From Bacteroidota bacterium (GTDB taxonomy: Bacteria > Bacteroidota > Bacteroidia > UKL13-3): 64,000 nt of DNA. The first letter of the stretch is position 1. Every line of letters begins with the position of its first letter. The notes under the pieces are model-generated. The model was not told the origin of the DNA. It made no database searches and saw only the letters and a program-made list of their open reading frames with translations. Below, piece by piece: positions 8,528 to 17,423 of this stretch. Made by a program: the position numbers and the translations under genes. Location: NCBI GenBank assembly GCA_027482225.1, contig JAIXWD010000007.1, forward strand, positions 391,514 through 455,513, written 5' to 3'.

Positions 8528-9649
8528 TTACAATTTTGGCGGTGCCAATGATTGAACGTGTAAACCTATGCCCACAGATGCAACTGGATATTTTGCAAGC
8601 GTATAGTCTGCATGAATTGTAAACAAAGACAACTTAAACCTAAATCCTGCTGTGGCCCTTAAATCACTAAAAGTACTGGTTAAAGAAATTGGATCTTTTA
8701 ACTCACGAACAACTTTGGGCTTTGATAACGGATCTAACGGATTATAATTGGGATTAATATCCGTTATTGGATACTCTCCTTTTAATGCAAATTCTGTTGT
8801 GGCCGATTGAAATCCTAAGCCCACATAAGGAGTAAATATGGAAAGTTTCTTAGACAACAATAAGTTAACGGTATAAGCCGAAGAAACAAAGCTTGTGCTT
8901 TGCGAATACGTTTTATTTGGATTGGGATTATCGATGTTACTGGTGGGTTGATCGGCTTTTAATTCTGCTATTTGAACGCTGGCATCTAACCTGGTAAAGG
9001 CTGCCATTACAGATAAATCAAATGGCATTAATTTTATACCGGGAATCCATTGCTTGATGTCGTGCTTAATTCCAAAACCTATTATGCCTGCACTAATATC
9101 GTTGGTTTTAATTTGTGGCATGTATCTAAATGATACCTCTGTTCCAATACCAACCCCAACAGCTACTTGCGCTGTGGGCACCATAAAAAAATTAACCCCA
9201 ATACCTTGCGGTAACTTAAACGACCCAAGCATGCTATCTGCATTAGCACCAGGATAACGAATAAATGAACCTAATTCTGGATTATTGGAATTTGAATTGC
9301 TACCAAAAAATGTAGATGAAGTATTTTTACCATTAATTACTCGCGTGTTATTGCTCAAGCCTAATGAGGTTACATCAAATGTTTTATCACTACCGGGCAC
9401 TAAAATAACATTAGGACATATTGTTACAGAAAACCCGCCTAACCCATGCACCTTAGCCGTGTTAAACCACCCAGCATTCATGCCTGCTCCAAAAGTTTTA
9501 AATAATGGAGAGGCATACGCACTTAATACTTTATTGCCATCATTAATACCCACTTTTAAAAACGAGGACATGTCGTTTTGAGCAAACAAATTAGTTGATA
9601 CCAAAGCTGAAACTAAAACAAGTTTGATTTTTTTAATTGTACTTTTCAT
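8528..9649 (-). CDS. Secreted DUF6588-like protein, probable outer-membrane beta barrel
   Basis: A 373-residue protein with a signal peptide (cleaved near LFAQ, residue 24). It then has a conserved-looking segment with ASPLFKTFGAGMNAGWFNTAK, which I associate from memory with the DUF6588 family of Bacteroidota. The rest alternates short hydrophobic strands and ends in a hydrophobic/aromatic-poor beta strand, compatible with an outer-membrane barrel. No enzyme motif is visible. It is transcribed alone, convergent with ssb. The function is unknown; the family name is recalled rather than tested by a profile search. Confidence 0.65.
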   Translation of the reverse strand: MKSTIKKIKLVLVSALVSTNLFAQNDMSSFLKVGINDGNKVLSAYASPLFKTFGAGMNAGWFNTAKVHGLGGFSVTICPNVILVPGSDKTFDVTSLGLSNNTRVINGKNTSSTFFGSNSNSNNPELGSFIRYPGANADSMLGSFKLPQGIGVNFFMVPTAQVAVGVGIGTEVSFRYMPQIKTNDISAGIIGFGIKHDIKQWIPGIKLMPFDLSVMAAFTRLDASVQIAELKADQPTSNIDNPNPNKTYSQSTSFVSSAYTVNLLLSKKLSIFTPYVGLGFQSATTEFALKGEYPITDINPNYNPLDPLSKPKVVRELKDPISLTSTFSDLRATAGFRFKLSLFTIHADYTLAKYPVASVGIGLHVQSLAPPKL

Positions 9650-9732
9650 ATGATCAGATTATTAGGTTCATCAAAAATGCTACTCTTTATAAAAAAAACC
9701 TAACCTTTTATTTAATTACGGTTATTTACTTA

Positions 9733-9740
9733 TAATTTTG
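9733..9740 (+). promoter_or_regulatory. Predicted -7 box upstream of the SIMPL gene
   Basis: TAATTTTG fits TAnnTTTG and lies 17 bases before the ATG at 9758. Confidence 0.45.
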
Positions 9741-9757
9741 AACATAACTTAACGCTT

Positions 9758-10498
9758 ATGGTTAATAAAACTAAAGTAAGTAACCGTGTTACTTCATCAG
9801 CAGTTATTGCTTTTGCAATAATTGTCTCTGCTTGTATAGTTGCCTTTACTTGGCACAACAACATTAAATCGCAACAAACCATTGCTGTTACTGGATCGGC
9901 CAAGCGCGATATTGTATCTGATATTGGTATATTACGTGGCTCAATTCAAATAAATGCGGCTAACCCAAACGATGGGTATGTGCAATTAAAAAACCAAATG
10001 CCTGTTGTAATCAAATACCTTAATGAGGCAGGTATTAAAAAAGACCAAATAGAAATATTCCCCATCACCTCATTTGCAAATTACGAATACACTCCGCAAG
10101 GCATGCAAACGGGAAGGATTTTAAACTACACCCAATCGCAGCGGTTTCAGTTAAAACTTAACGATGTACAAAAAACAAAAACACTTTCTCTGCAAATTAC
10201 CGATTTGTTAAATCAGGGTATCGCCTTACAAATGGATGCACCTGAATATTACTACAGCAGATTAGCCAATTTAAAAATTCAAATACAGGCTGATGCCGCT
10301 AAAGATGCACAAACACGTGCTTCGAGAATAGCCGAATCTACCGACCAAAAACTGGGTGCCATGCGTGGTGCTAAAATGGGTGTACTACAAATTACGCCTA
10401 AAAATAGTAATGTTATTGGCGATTATGGCATAAACGATGTGAGCTCTATTGAAAAAGAAATTACAGCAGTTGTTCATGCTAATTTTGAAATTGATTAA
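9758..10498 (+). CDS. SIMPL-domain (DUF541) envelope protein
   Basis: A 246-residue protein. One N-terminal transmembrane helix (about 14-34) anchors it, and the rest is a SIMPL/DUF541 domain. The domain begins with IAVTGSAKRDIVSDIG and continues with the pattern of alternating strands and the NYTQSQRFQLKL segment. The family is periplasmic or membrane-anchored and linked to oxidative stress resistance or signalling in a few bacteria; no catalytic role is established. The next gene, a porin-like protein, begins 8 bases after the stop, so the two are probably co-transcribed. Confidence 0.85.
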   Translation: MVNKTKVSNRVTSSAVIAFAIIVSACIVAFTWHNNIKSQQTIAVTGSAKRDIVSDIGILRGSIQINAANPNDGYVQLKNQMPVVIKYLNEAGIKKDQIEIFPITSFANYEYTPQGMQTGRILNYTQSQRFQLKLNDVQKTKTLSLQITDLLNQGIALQMDAPEYYYSRLANLKIQIQADAAKDAQTRASRIAESTDQKLGAMRGAKMGVLQITPKNSNVIGDYGINDVSSIEKEITAVVHANFEID

Positions 10499-10506
10499 AC
10501 CAGTTG

Positions 10507-11586
10507 ATGTACAAACGAATTATAATTTTTATAAGCCTAATTTTTGTGGTGCAACAAGTAGTTGCACAAGTAAAAAAAGATTCAGTTACCTTTACTTTGG
10601 GTGGTGGGGTTGATTTGTATTATGGCTACCATTCATCAAACCAAACAGATATACCCTACTATGTTTCGCATGCCAAACACAACCAAATTAACCTAAACCT
10701 TGCTTACCTAAATTTTAACTTAAGTTACAAGCGGTTTAGGGCTAATTTTGTTCCTGCTACTGGTACATACATGTATGCTAACTATGCTGCCGAGCATCAA
10801 ACAGCACAACATTTGGTGCTTGCAAATGCCGGTTATCTTTTACATAAAGAAAAAAAGATTTGGGTTGATGCAGGTATTTTAAATGCGCCATACACTTTAG
10901 AAACTCCTTTCTCTAAAGACCAATTGATGTACACCCGCTCATTGGCATCAGAATATAGCCCGTACTTTATTACTGGTGCACGATTAACCGCCCCATTAAA
11001 TAAGAAGTTAACTTTTTACGGTTATTTAATTAACGGCTGGCAACAAGTTAAAGATGTAAACAAATCGCTAAGCATAGGCACTACCCTTGAGTACAAACCT
11101 GACAGCCTCAATACCTTTGTATTAACTTTTTATGCAGGCGATGAAAAATCAACCCGAAACCCCAATTTTAACATGCGTTATTACACCGACATACAGTGGA
11201 TAGCGAACATCAATAAATGGAATTTTGGGGCTGTGGCTTCTATTGGTTTGCAACAAAAATCAAACAACATCAACACAAGCCTAAACCACATGTGGTGGCA
11301 AGCTACATGTATAGCTAAATATAATTTTAACGCAAAACATAGCATGGCTGGCCGTTTAGAATACTACAACGACCAACACCAAAGCATAATAACGCCTTTG
11401 TACAATATGGCAAGTTTTGACGCCTTTGGAAGCAGCTTGTGTTATTCGTTTAAATTAAAACGCAACGCCATGTTTAGGTTAGAAGGCAAACATTTGTACA
11501 GTACAGATAAAATACAAGCCGATAAAAACAACAAAGCCACGAATCAATCGTGGCTTGCTGTGGGTAATATTACCATTTGGTTTTAG
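10507..11586 (+). CDS. Outer-membrane beta-barrel porin (BBP2/OmpL-like)
   Basis: About 359 residues: a short signal peptide (to about residue 20, QVVAQ), then a series of amphipathic strands ending in a C-terminal strand IWF, as expected for an outer-membrane barrel. The central VDAGILNAPYTLETPFSKD and YFITGARLTAPL segments resemble the putative beta-barrel porin-2 family of Bacteroidota. It presumably lets small solutes through the outer membrane; the substrate is unknown. ATG 10507 is preferred over the adjacent TTG at 10504. It follows the SIMPL gene by 8 bases, and its 3' end overlaps convergent pyrC by 4 bases. Confidence 0.8.
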   Translation: MYKRIIIFISLIFVVQQVVAQVKKDSVTFTLGGGVDLYYGYHSSNQTDIPYYVSHAKHNQINLNLAYLNFNLSYKRFRANFVPATGTYMYANYAAEHQTAQHLVLANAGYLLHKEKKIWVDAGILNAPYTLETPFSKDQLMYTRSLASEYSPYFITGARLTAPLNKKLTFYGYLINGWQQVKDVNKSLSIGTTLEYKPDSLNTFVLTFYAGDEKSTRNPNFNMRYYTDIQWIANINKWNFGAVASIGLQQKSNNINTSLNHMWWQATCIAKYNFNAKHSMAGRLEYYNDQHQSIITPLYNMASFDAFGSSLCYSFKLKRNAMFRLEGKHLYSTDKIQADKNNKATNQSWLAVGNITIWF

Positions 11587-12920
11587 CGGTTAAATTTTAA
11601 CCGTGAGCCAAATTTACTTTCATCAAATTTTCCATTATCGTAAACCAAATGTCCGCTAACTATGGTATGGGTAACCACCGAGTTAAAGGTTGTTCCTTCA
11701 AACGGACTCCATCCACATTTGTATAACAAGTTGCTTTTATCAACTGTATATTTTTTGTTTAAATCAACCAAAACCAAATCGGCATAATAACCTTCGCGTA
11801 TAAAACCACGTCTGTCTATTTCAAACATTTCTGCTACGTTGTGACACATTTTTTGCACAATGGTTTCTAACGATATTTTACCTTGGTGGTAAAATTCCAA
11901 CATGGCATTTAACGCATGTTGAACCAATGGCCCACCCGATGGGGCTGATAAAAATGGATGGCTTTTCTCTTCTATGGTATGCGGTGCATGGTCGGTTGCA
12001 ATTACATCTATCCTGCCATCTAACACGGCCGCAAAAATTGCATCCCTATCTGCTGCAGTTTTAACCGCAGGATTCCATTTTATTAAATTACCTTTTGTGG
12101 CATAATCTGCATCACTAAACCACAAGTGGTGTATACAAGCTTCGGCTGTAATGCGTTTCTGGCTTAATGGAATATCGTTGCGAAATAAACTTAATTCTTT
12201 AGCTGTACTGATGTGTAAAATATGCAAACGGGTGTTGTGCTTCTTGGCCAAATCAACGGCAAAAGAAGATGACTTGTAGCAAGCTTCTTCGTTTCTGATA
12301 ATGGGGTGAAAAGAGGCATCTATCTTATCTCCGTATTGGGCTTTAATAGCTGCCATGTTTGCCTTAACCAAAGGATCATCTTCGCAATGGGTGGCAATTA
12401 ATGTTTTTACTTCGGCAAAAATACGTTCCAATGCATTGGGGTCATCCACTAACATATCGCCTGTTGATGAACCCATAAAAATTTTTACCCCACACACCGT
12501 TGCCGGATCAACACGCAACAACTCGTTTATATTGGTATTGGTGGTACCCATAAAAAACGAATAATTGGCCAACGAACACTGCGCTGCACGTTCGTATTTT
12601 TGCTCTAACAATTCTATAGTAGTTGCACTAGGCGATGTATTTGGCATTTCCATGTAACTGGTGGTTCCGCCTGCTACAGCTGATTTTGCTTCGGTATAAA
12701 TTTCTCCTTTATGTGTTAAACCGGGTTCTCTAAAATGCACTTGGTCATCAATTACACCAGGCATTAAATACAAGCCTTCGGCATTAATCACTTTATCTGC
12801 TGGCATGGCAATGCCGTTGGTATCAATTTTTTCAATGATGTTATTTTTAATAAAAACATCTGCAAAATATATTTTGCCCTCGTTAACTAATTTGGCGTTT
12901 CTGATTAGTAATGTACTCAT
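11583..12920 (-). CDS. pyrC: Dihydroorotase
   Basis: A 445-residue amidohydrolase that closes the dihydroorotate ring in pyrimidine synthesis. Visible motifs are VIDDQVHFREPG near 57-68, the carbamylated-Lys segment VKIFMGSSTGD, ATHCEDD, HILHIST and the catalytic Asp in ATDHAPH. The first metal motif reads QVH instead of the usual HxH; I recall this from other Bacteroidota dihydroorotases, so it is a lineage trait rather than decay. The gene stands alone. Its ATG lies only four bases after a TATCTTTG box, so the mRNA may be leaderless. Class I form, single domain, full length. Confidence 0.92.
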   Translation of the reverse strand: MSTLLIRNAKLVNEGKIYFADVFIKNNIIEKIDTNGIAMPADKVINAEGLYLMPGVIDDQVHFREPGLTHKGEIYTEAKSAVAGGTTSYMEMPNTSPSATTIELLEQKYERAAQCSLANYSFFMGTTNTNINELLRVDPATVCGVKIFMGSSTGDMLVDDPNALERIFAEVKTLIATHCEDDPLVKANMAAIKAQYGDKIDASFHPIIRNEEACYKSSSFAVDLAKKHNTRLHILHISTAKELSLFRNDIPLSQKRITAEACIHHLWFSDADYATKGNLIKWNPAVKTAADRDAIFAAVLDGRIDVIATDHAPHTIEEKSHPFLSAPSGGPLVQHALNAMLEFYHQGKISLETIVQKMCHNVAEMFEIDRRGFIREGYYADLVLVDLNKKYTVDKSNLLYKCGWSPFEGTTFNSVVTHTIVSGHLVYDNGKFDESKFGSRLKFNR

Positions 12921-12924
12921 GAAG

Positions 12925-12932
12925 CAAAGATA
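12925..12932 (-). promoter_or_regulatory. Predicted pyrC -7 box next to the start codon
   Basis: On the minus strand TATCTTTG matches TAnnTTTG and ends four bases before the pyrC ATG. Transcription would then begin at or next to the start codon. Confidence 0.5.
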
Positions 12933-13388
12933 GGTGATTATAATTTCTACGCCATACGGATGGATTTACCAGAACGGTAGATTTCACTTCATTTAAATTT
13001 AAATGAAAGCATAATTGATATTGATGATTAGCTATTAAAATGATAGTTACCTATAACCCAAAGCGATACTAAACATTCCATTTGTTCTTTATGAGATTAA
13101 AGCTTATTAATATTTGGTGTTTTAACAAATTCAATTCAGTACCTTTAAAAAAATTTAATACTATAAGTTTAAAAATTTTATGGTAACCGACAATATTTTG
13201 GGCTTTTTAATAAACCTAGTTGTTAATTTTTTAGAAGTATACTTTTTTCAGAGATAAAAAAGGCACGCAACTAATAAGCCATTTTTAAGATTTAATTGTT
13301 GCATGTTTAATGTAAAGTGCAAGCCAATAAATTACTTTTTGATTATTTATATGTAAGTTTATAAACCTATTAATGAGCAAATACAACT
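12933..13388. other. Intergenic region between divergent pyrC and a membrane protein
   Basis: Very AT-rich and without a supported ORF. The only clear structure is a perfect 20-bp palindrome at 12988-13007 (TTCATTTAAA and its complement), possibly an operator. Several stops interrupt all frames. The promoter of the gene at 13389 should lie near 13330-13370 (a TTTTTG at 13336-13341), but no good TAnnTTTG box is visible. Confidence 0.4.
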
Positions 13389-14288
13389 ATGAATTTAAAC
13401 CATACATTTAATGCTGCTTACCAACATTTGCTTTCGGAGCAAACACAAAAAAAAGGTGAACGAATTATTTTAGTTATAGCAATTTGTAGTTTCATTATCC
13501 ATTTAATTACCATTGGCCTTTCTTATTTTGATGTAATACACTTTTGTAAAACCAATGGCTTAACCAATAATCCCATTGCAGCCATTTACACACCGTTTTC
13601 GTTTATATTGGTGTACGAGGTGTACTTACTTATTTATTACCTGCCTAAATCGCTTACCATTTATATTACCAAACAGTACGAGATTATTCTTTTAATTATT
13701 ATTAGGCGGTTGTTTAAAGACTTATCTAACTTAACGCTATCATCTGATTGGTTTACCATTAAATACGACCTTCAATTTACCTACGACTTGTTAACTTCCA
13801 TTATCTTGTTTTACTTAATTTATTTGTTTTACAAACAGGGTTTAAAAAGCAAAAACAGCCGATATACAGAAGAAGCCAATGAGTTAGGCAAAACCAAGTA
13901 TGTAAAAATTAAAAAAATAATAGCGGCATGTCTAGTTCCTGTTGTATTAGTGCTTGCTGTTTATTCGTTTATAAATTGGTTTATTGGCGTATTTAAAATG
14001 CCCGAAGCATCAATTGAACTGTTTAAGAATATTAACAATGTGTTTTTTGAGCAGTTTTTTTCTTTGTTAATTATTGTTGATGTACTGCTGTTGCTGGTTT
14101 CTTTTTTTTACAGCGATCAATTTCATAAAGTAATTCGTAATTCTGGATTTATTATTTCAACCATATTGATACGTATGTCGTTTACTGTGGAAGGCGTGAT
14201 GAATAATGCATTAATTATTGTGGCCATTGTATTTGGACTAATTATACTTGTTATACAAAATAAATTTGAAGCCCAAATTAAGCAATAG
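13389..14288 (+). CDS. Polytopic membrane protein of unknown function
   Basis: A 299-residue protein with about seven or eight hydrophobic segments, at roughly 23-47, 62-90, 100-115, 130-155, 175-200, 215-240, 248-265 and 270-290. It has no signal peptide and no recognisable catalytic or transport motif. The loop after the fourth segment is rich in Lys and Asn. I do not recognise a family. It lies alone, upstream of the first long repeat (14376) and a LytTR gene, at the left edge of the accessory region. Confidence 0.6.
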   Translation: MNLNHTFNAAYQHLLSEQTQKKGERIILVIAICSFIIHLITIGLSYFDVIHFCKTNGLTNNPIAAIYTPFSFILVYEVYLLIYYLPKSLTIYITKQYEIILLIIIRRLFKDLSNLTLSSDWFTIKYDLQFTYDLLTSIILFYLIYLFYKQGLKSKNSRYTEEANELGKTKYVKIKKIIAACLVPVVLVLAVYSFINWFIGVFKMPEASIELFKNINNVFFEQFFSLLIIVDVLLLLVSFFYSDQFHKVIRNSGFIISTILIRMSFTVEGVMNNALIIVAIVFGLIILVIQNKFEAQIKQ

Positions 14289-14745
14289 CCACCCCCACCA
14301 GGCATATTTAAATTATTATATAAAACAGTTTATTACCACATGAGGTAATTATTACACGTACACTGTGTTTGTTTGCTGCTGCCCACATTACGGCTATATA
14401 AAAAGCAGGTAATTACACCTAAGGCCTTTCCAAAACAATACCATTTAAGCGCATTAATGGGTTTATAACTTGTGTACCCAAAAAAAATAAAAAGTATTAT
14501 TTTTATTTCAAAAAATATACTTATTTAGCTGTGCCAACTAATTATATATAATGAAAACAATACACACCCCCGCACAGCAAACACGCTCGATTTGCATTCC
14601 ATTTACCAAACATTATTACATAACAATTAACCGTTTATAAGCGGTTAAACTATTACTATTTGTGGCCTAAGGAGCTAATATGCGAAAAGATAAGGAAATT
14701 GATGTTCGCATAGATTTAAGTTAGGTACAACTGCTGAATACTATT
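14289..14745. repeat. Long intergenic repeat, copy A
   Basis: Bases 14376-14723 match 18236-18582 over about 347 bp with few gaps. Inside are an inverted pair GCTGTGC (14528-14534) / GCACAGC (14572-14578) and the 20-bp near-palindrome at 14628-14647 (TAACCG...CGGTTA). The copy ends in GTTAGGT (14720-14726), which fits the GTTRRRY form of an integron attC R' core. No ORF is supported. See the findings on the cassette-like array. Confidence 0.75.
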
Positions 14746-15132
14746 ATGAAAAATATTGTAATTGACGAAAAATTTAAGACCCCGGAATTTTATACATTGG
14801 CTAAACTCCCAGTCTCTGCCGGTAAAGATATTATTTTGATTCCACTTTCCTCAATTATCTATATTGAGTCAGATGGTAGTTATTCAAAAATATACAATAT
14901 TGAAAACGAAAATTTTTTCCATACGTGCAAAAACATCGGTCAATACGAAAAAAGTCTTCCACCTCATAGTTTTGTGAGAATTCACAGCAAATTCCTTGTA
15001 AATGTAACCTATATAAAAAATATAGTTAGGGAAAGTCACTGGAAAGTGGGTTTAATAAATCAAATACAGTTAAATGTCTCTGATGAGAAAAAGGAAATAT
15101 TACTTCAAAAACTAGGATTAAATTACGAATGA
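14746..15132 (+). CDS. LytTR-type DNA-binding protein
   Basis: A 128-residue protein made almost entirely of a LytTR domain (about 28-125). Recognisable parts are I-I-Y-I-E-S-D-G-S-Y-S-K-I-Y, the H-T-C-K-N-I-G-Q-Y-E-K-S-L segment and F-V-R-I-H-S-K-F-L-V-N, the usual recognition stretch. There is no receiver domain, so it is not a classical response regulator; stand-alone LytTR proteins may be controlled by a membrane partner. It begins 20 bases after repeat copy A and may regulate the secreted-protein operon that starts 135 bp downstream, but that is only inferred from position. Confidence 0.85.
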   Translation: MKNIVIDEKFKTPEFYTLAKLPVSAGKDIILIPLSSIIYIESDGSYSKIYNIENENFFHTCKNIGQYEKSLPPHSFVRIHSKFLVNVTYIKNIVRESHWKVGLINQIQLNVSDEKKEILLQKLGLNYE

Positions 15133-15267
15133 TACTTTAATATTCACCAAAAATCAATTTATATCTCCTGAGTATAAAGTTTCAATTAAAAAACGAAATA
15201 GAAAATCCAATTTCGTAAATACAATTACGCTATTGTTATACATTATTAAACATTTAAATTTAAAAAA

Positions 15268-15714
15268 ATGAAAAAAATCAAACTATTAATGTTAACTGTT
15301 ACAGTATTAACAGTTAATTGTGTTTATGCAACAAAAGTAATAAAACACCGTGACCATTGGGGTATTTGGGGTGGTTATGAACAAGTAACAGAAGTCACAG
15401 ATGAAACAGCCGATGGTAAGGTTATCGATGTATGGTGTAGAGGAAATGGTGAAATGAAATGTAAAAGCGACATTGCAGCAAATGGAATTCTAGTACATGA
15501 CAATGGTCTTGAACTAACCAATATGGAATTAGACTTTATTGAATATTTACACCAATTCGCTGACTCAAATGGAAGTAATGGTTCATCTCAAGGACACAAA
15601 GAAGAGTACATTACTATTGGGTACCCTGATGGAACAACTATTTCTCATCTATTCATTTTGGTTTGGTATATTGATTCTAATGGAAAATTCATTTCATCTG
15701 TAACATTCAATTAA
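15268..15714 (+). CDS. Small secreted protein, paralogue 1
   Basis: A 148-residue protein with a signal peptide (about 1-20, ending VYA). The mature part is acidic and Gly/Asn-rich, with one close cysteine pair (WCRGNGEMKC) that could form a disulfide. Its layout matches the next gene: same length, same position of the Cys pair, an E-Y-L helix in the middle and a final strand with W-Y. The two are therefore likely an old tandem duplication. No family or function is recognised. It is the first gene of a four-gene run of secreted proteins. Confidence 0.65.
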   Translation: MKKIKLLMLTVTVLTVNCVYATKVIKHRDHWGIWGGYEQVTEVTDETADGKVIDVWCRGNGEMKCKSDIAANGILVHDNGLELTNMELDFIEYLHQFADSNGSNGSSQGHKEEYITIGYPDGTTISHLFILVWYIDSNGKFISSVTFN

Positions 15715-15721
15715 TAACAAT

Positions 15722-16177
15722 ATGAAAAAAATATTTATCATACTGCTACTTACCACCATTGGGTTTAATGTAGAAGCTAAGTTTACGAAAATTTACAGAG
15801 AAAAAGTTGGCGGAAATAAAACAAACAAATTTGAAACGGTAGATAGAACTGTTAATGAAGGAAGTGAAGTAATATCAGTATATATTAACTGCACTAACCC
15901 AGGTGATAAAGACTGTCCAACAGCCAAACCTTTAGCAACACCTGATCCTAATGTTGGTGAAGTTAACATAGACCCTGCAATTGCAGAGTATCTTGAAACC
16001 ATTTATTTACAAATAGATAATTCATTTGATAATGGTGTAAATAACGGTGAAGAAATGAGAACAATAGTTGTTGTTAACCCAGATGGCAATGAATCTAGAT
16101 ACACTATTAAATTCAAATGGTATCAAATAAATGGCAACATTCAGAAATCTGAAATTGAAATATCAGACCATTTTTAA
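15722..16177 (+). CDS. Small secreted protein, paralogue 2
   Basis: 151 residues with a signal peptide (about 1-20). It resembles the preceding protein in layout: a Cys pair (CTNPGDKDC) near residue 60, an A-E-Y-L-E-T helix, then R-T-I-V-V-V-N-P-D-G and a terminal K-W-Y-Q strand. It starts 7 bases after its neighbour, so both are translated from one mRNA. A strong hairpin follows at once. No function can be stated; small exported paralogues next to thioredoxin-like proteins could be secreted peptides or toxins, but this is speculation. Confidence 0.65.
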   Translation: MKKIFIILLLTTIGFNVEAKFTKIYREKVGGNKTNKFETVDRTVNEGSEVISVYINCTNPGDKDCPTAKPLATPDPNVGEVNIDPAIAEYLETIYLQIDNSFDNGVNNGEEMRTIVVVNPDGNESRYTIKFKWYQINGNIQKSEIEISDHF

Positions 16178-16183
16178 AATTAA

Positions 16184-16215
16184 TAAGAAGGTTTGGCTAA
16201 CACCAAACCTTCTTA
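16184..16215. terminator. Strong intercistronic hairpin
   Basis: Arms TAAGAAGGTTTGG (16184-16196) and its perfect complement (16203-16215) around a 6-base loop. On the plus strand the following bases are not a T run, so it may attenuate transcription or stabilise the 3' end of the upstream pair rather than fully terminate. Confidence 0.6.
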
Positions 16216-16226
16216 AAACATACACA

Positions 16227-17423
16227 ATGAAATATCTTTTTTATTTTGCAATTTCGCTTTACTTTCAAAATATTGTCAGCTCACAAACCATTCAGGAAAA
16301 GTTTAAATTAGACACTTTAATATTCCTTAACCATAAAAACATCACAATTGAAAAAATAAGAAAAGATGCAATAATATCATCAACAGATAAATACATTCAT
16401 ATAGCATTTTCAAACAATGTATTTGGTAACGACACAAACTATATTATTTCTATAAATAAAAGTAGCTATAAGGTTTCATATTGGTCGTTTTGCTTGCCTA
16501 AAGAAATGAAAACAAGAACTTTAGATGCAATTTATTCATTCTCTACAAATGATTCAGTTTTCGCTTTAGGTTTTTATCAATCAATACTAGTGTTAACAAA
16601 AAATAGTGAAAATCAACTTAGAGTTATAAAATTGATTGAATTAGAGCAATCATGTGCTTATTTAAAAGTTATAGATAATTTAGTGTTTGCTGGAAATATT
16701 TACAAAAAGAAAGATGTTGCGCAGAGTGCTGTGATTTATAAGTATGGTATTAATGAGCAATACAAAGAAGTAGACAGGTTCACCTTTAATTATCCATGTA
16801 TTGAATTTTCATATTTTAGCCCAAACCATTGGATAGAAATTGACAAAGAAAACATATTTATAGCTCAAACATGTAACTATTCAATTGACATTTATAATCA
16901 TTCATTCAAAAAGAAAGGAGTTATCGAAAGTAAAAAAAAATCTTGGGTGGAAATAGATAAAAGTATTCTTAAAACTTTAAATCATCGAATAAATGCAACT
17001 CAACCAGTTCAAATGATTGACACTTTGTCAATTTACAATGACCGATTTATTAGTAGAGTAACTGGAATATGGAAATTTAATGATACTATTCTTTTTATTG
17101 GTTGGTTCAAATTCGATTCAACCCTAAACAAAACAAGGAAACATATTGACGTATATAATTTAACTAGCAATAGCTTCCTTGAAGAAAACTTGTACGACCC
17201 TAGTATGTTTCGTAGAGACTCAGCAATAGCAACCAAAGACTTTTATCCAATTATGTATTGGAACTATAATTTAGATATATCTAACAGCAATATAACTACA
17301 CTTAGAAATTATGCAGAAATAGATTATATTAATAATCCTTGGAAAATAATATATGAAAACGAAAAGAAGTTTTTCATTAAAAATAATCCCATTCCAACCC
17401 TTTTTATATATGAGCAAAAGTAG
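16227..17423 (+). CDS. Secreted beta-rich protein, possible propeller-like sensor
   Basis: About 398 residues. I place the start at ATG 16227, where a typical signal peptide begins (M-K-Y-L-F-Y-F, ending near SSQ); the longer frame from 16131 would run into the preceding gene. The mature part shows repeated short beta-strand blocks, such as Y-I-I-S-I-N-K, F-A-L-G-F-Y-Q and L-V-F-A-G-N-I-Y, reminiscent of six-bladed propeller proteins, but I cannot assign a family. The 3' end overlaps the next gene by 14 bases. It resembles the N-terminal part of the gene at the left edge of the window only in general architecture. Confidence 0.6.
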   Translation: MKYLFYFAISLYFQNIVSSQTIQEKFKLDTLIFLNHKNITIEKIRKDAIISSTDKYIHIAFSNNVFGNDTNYIISINKSSYKVSYWSFCLPKEMKTRTLDAIYSFSTNDSVFALGFYQSILVLTKNSENQLRVIKLIELEQSCAYLKVIDNLVFAGNIYKKKDVAQSAVIYKYGINEQYKEVDRFTFNYPCIEFSYFSPNHWIEIDKENIFIAQTCNYSIDIYNHSFKKKGVIESKKKSWVEIDKSILKTLNHRINATQPVQMIDTLSIYNDRFISRVTGIWKFNDTILFIGWFKFDSTLNKTRKHIDVYNLTSNSFLEENLYDPSMFRRDSAIATKDFYPIMYWNYNLDISNSNITTLRNYAEIDYINNPWKIIYENEKKFFIKNNPIPTLFIYEQK

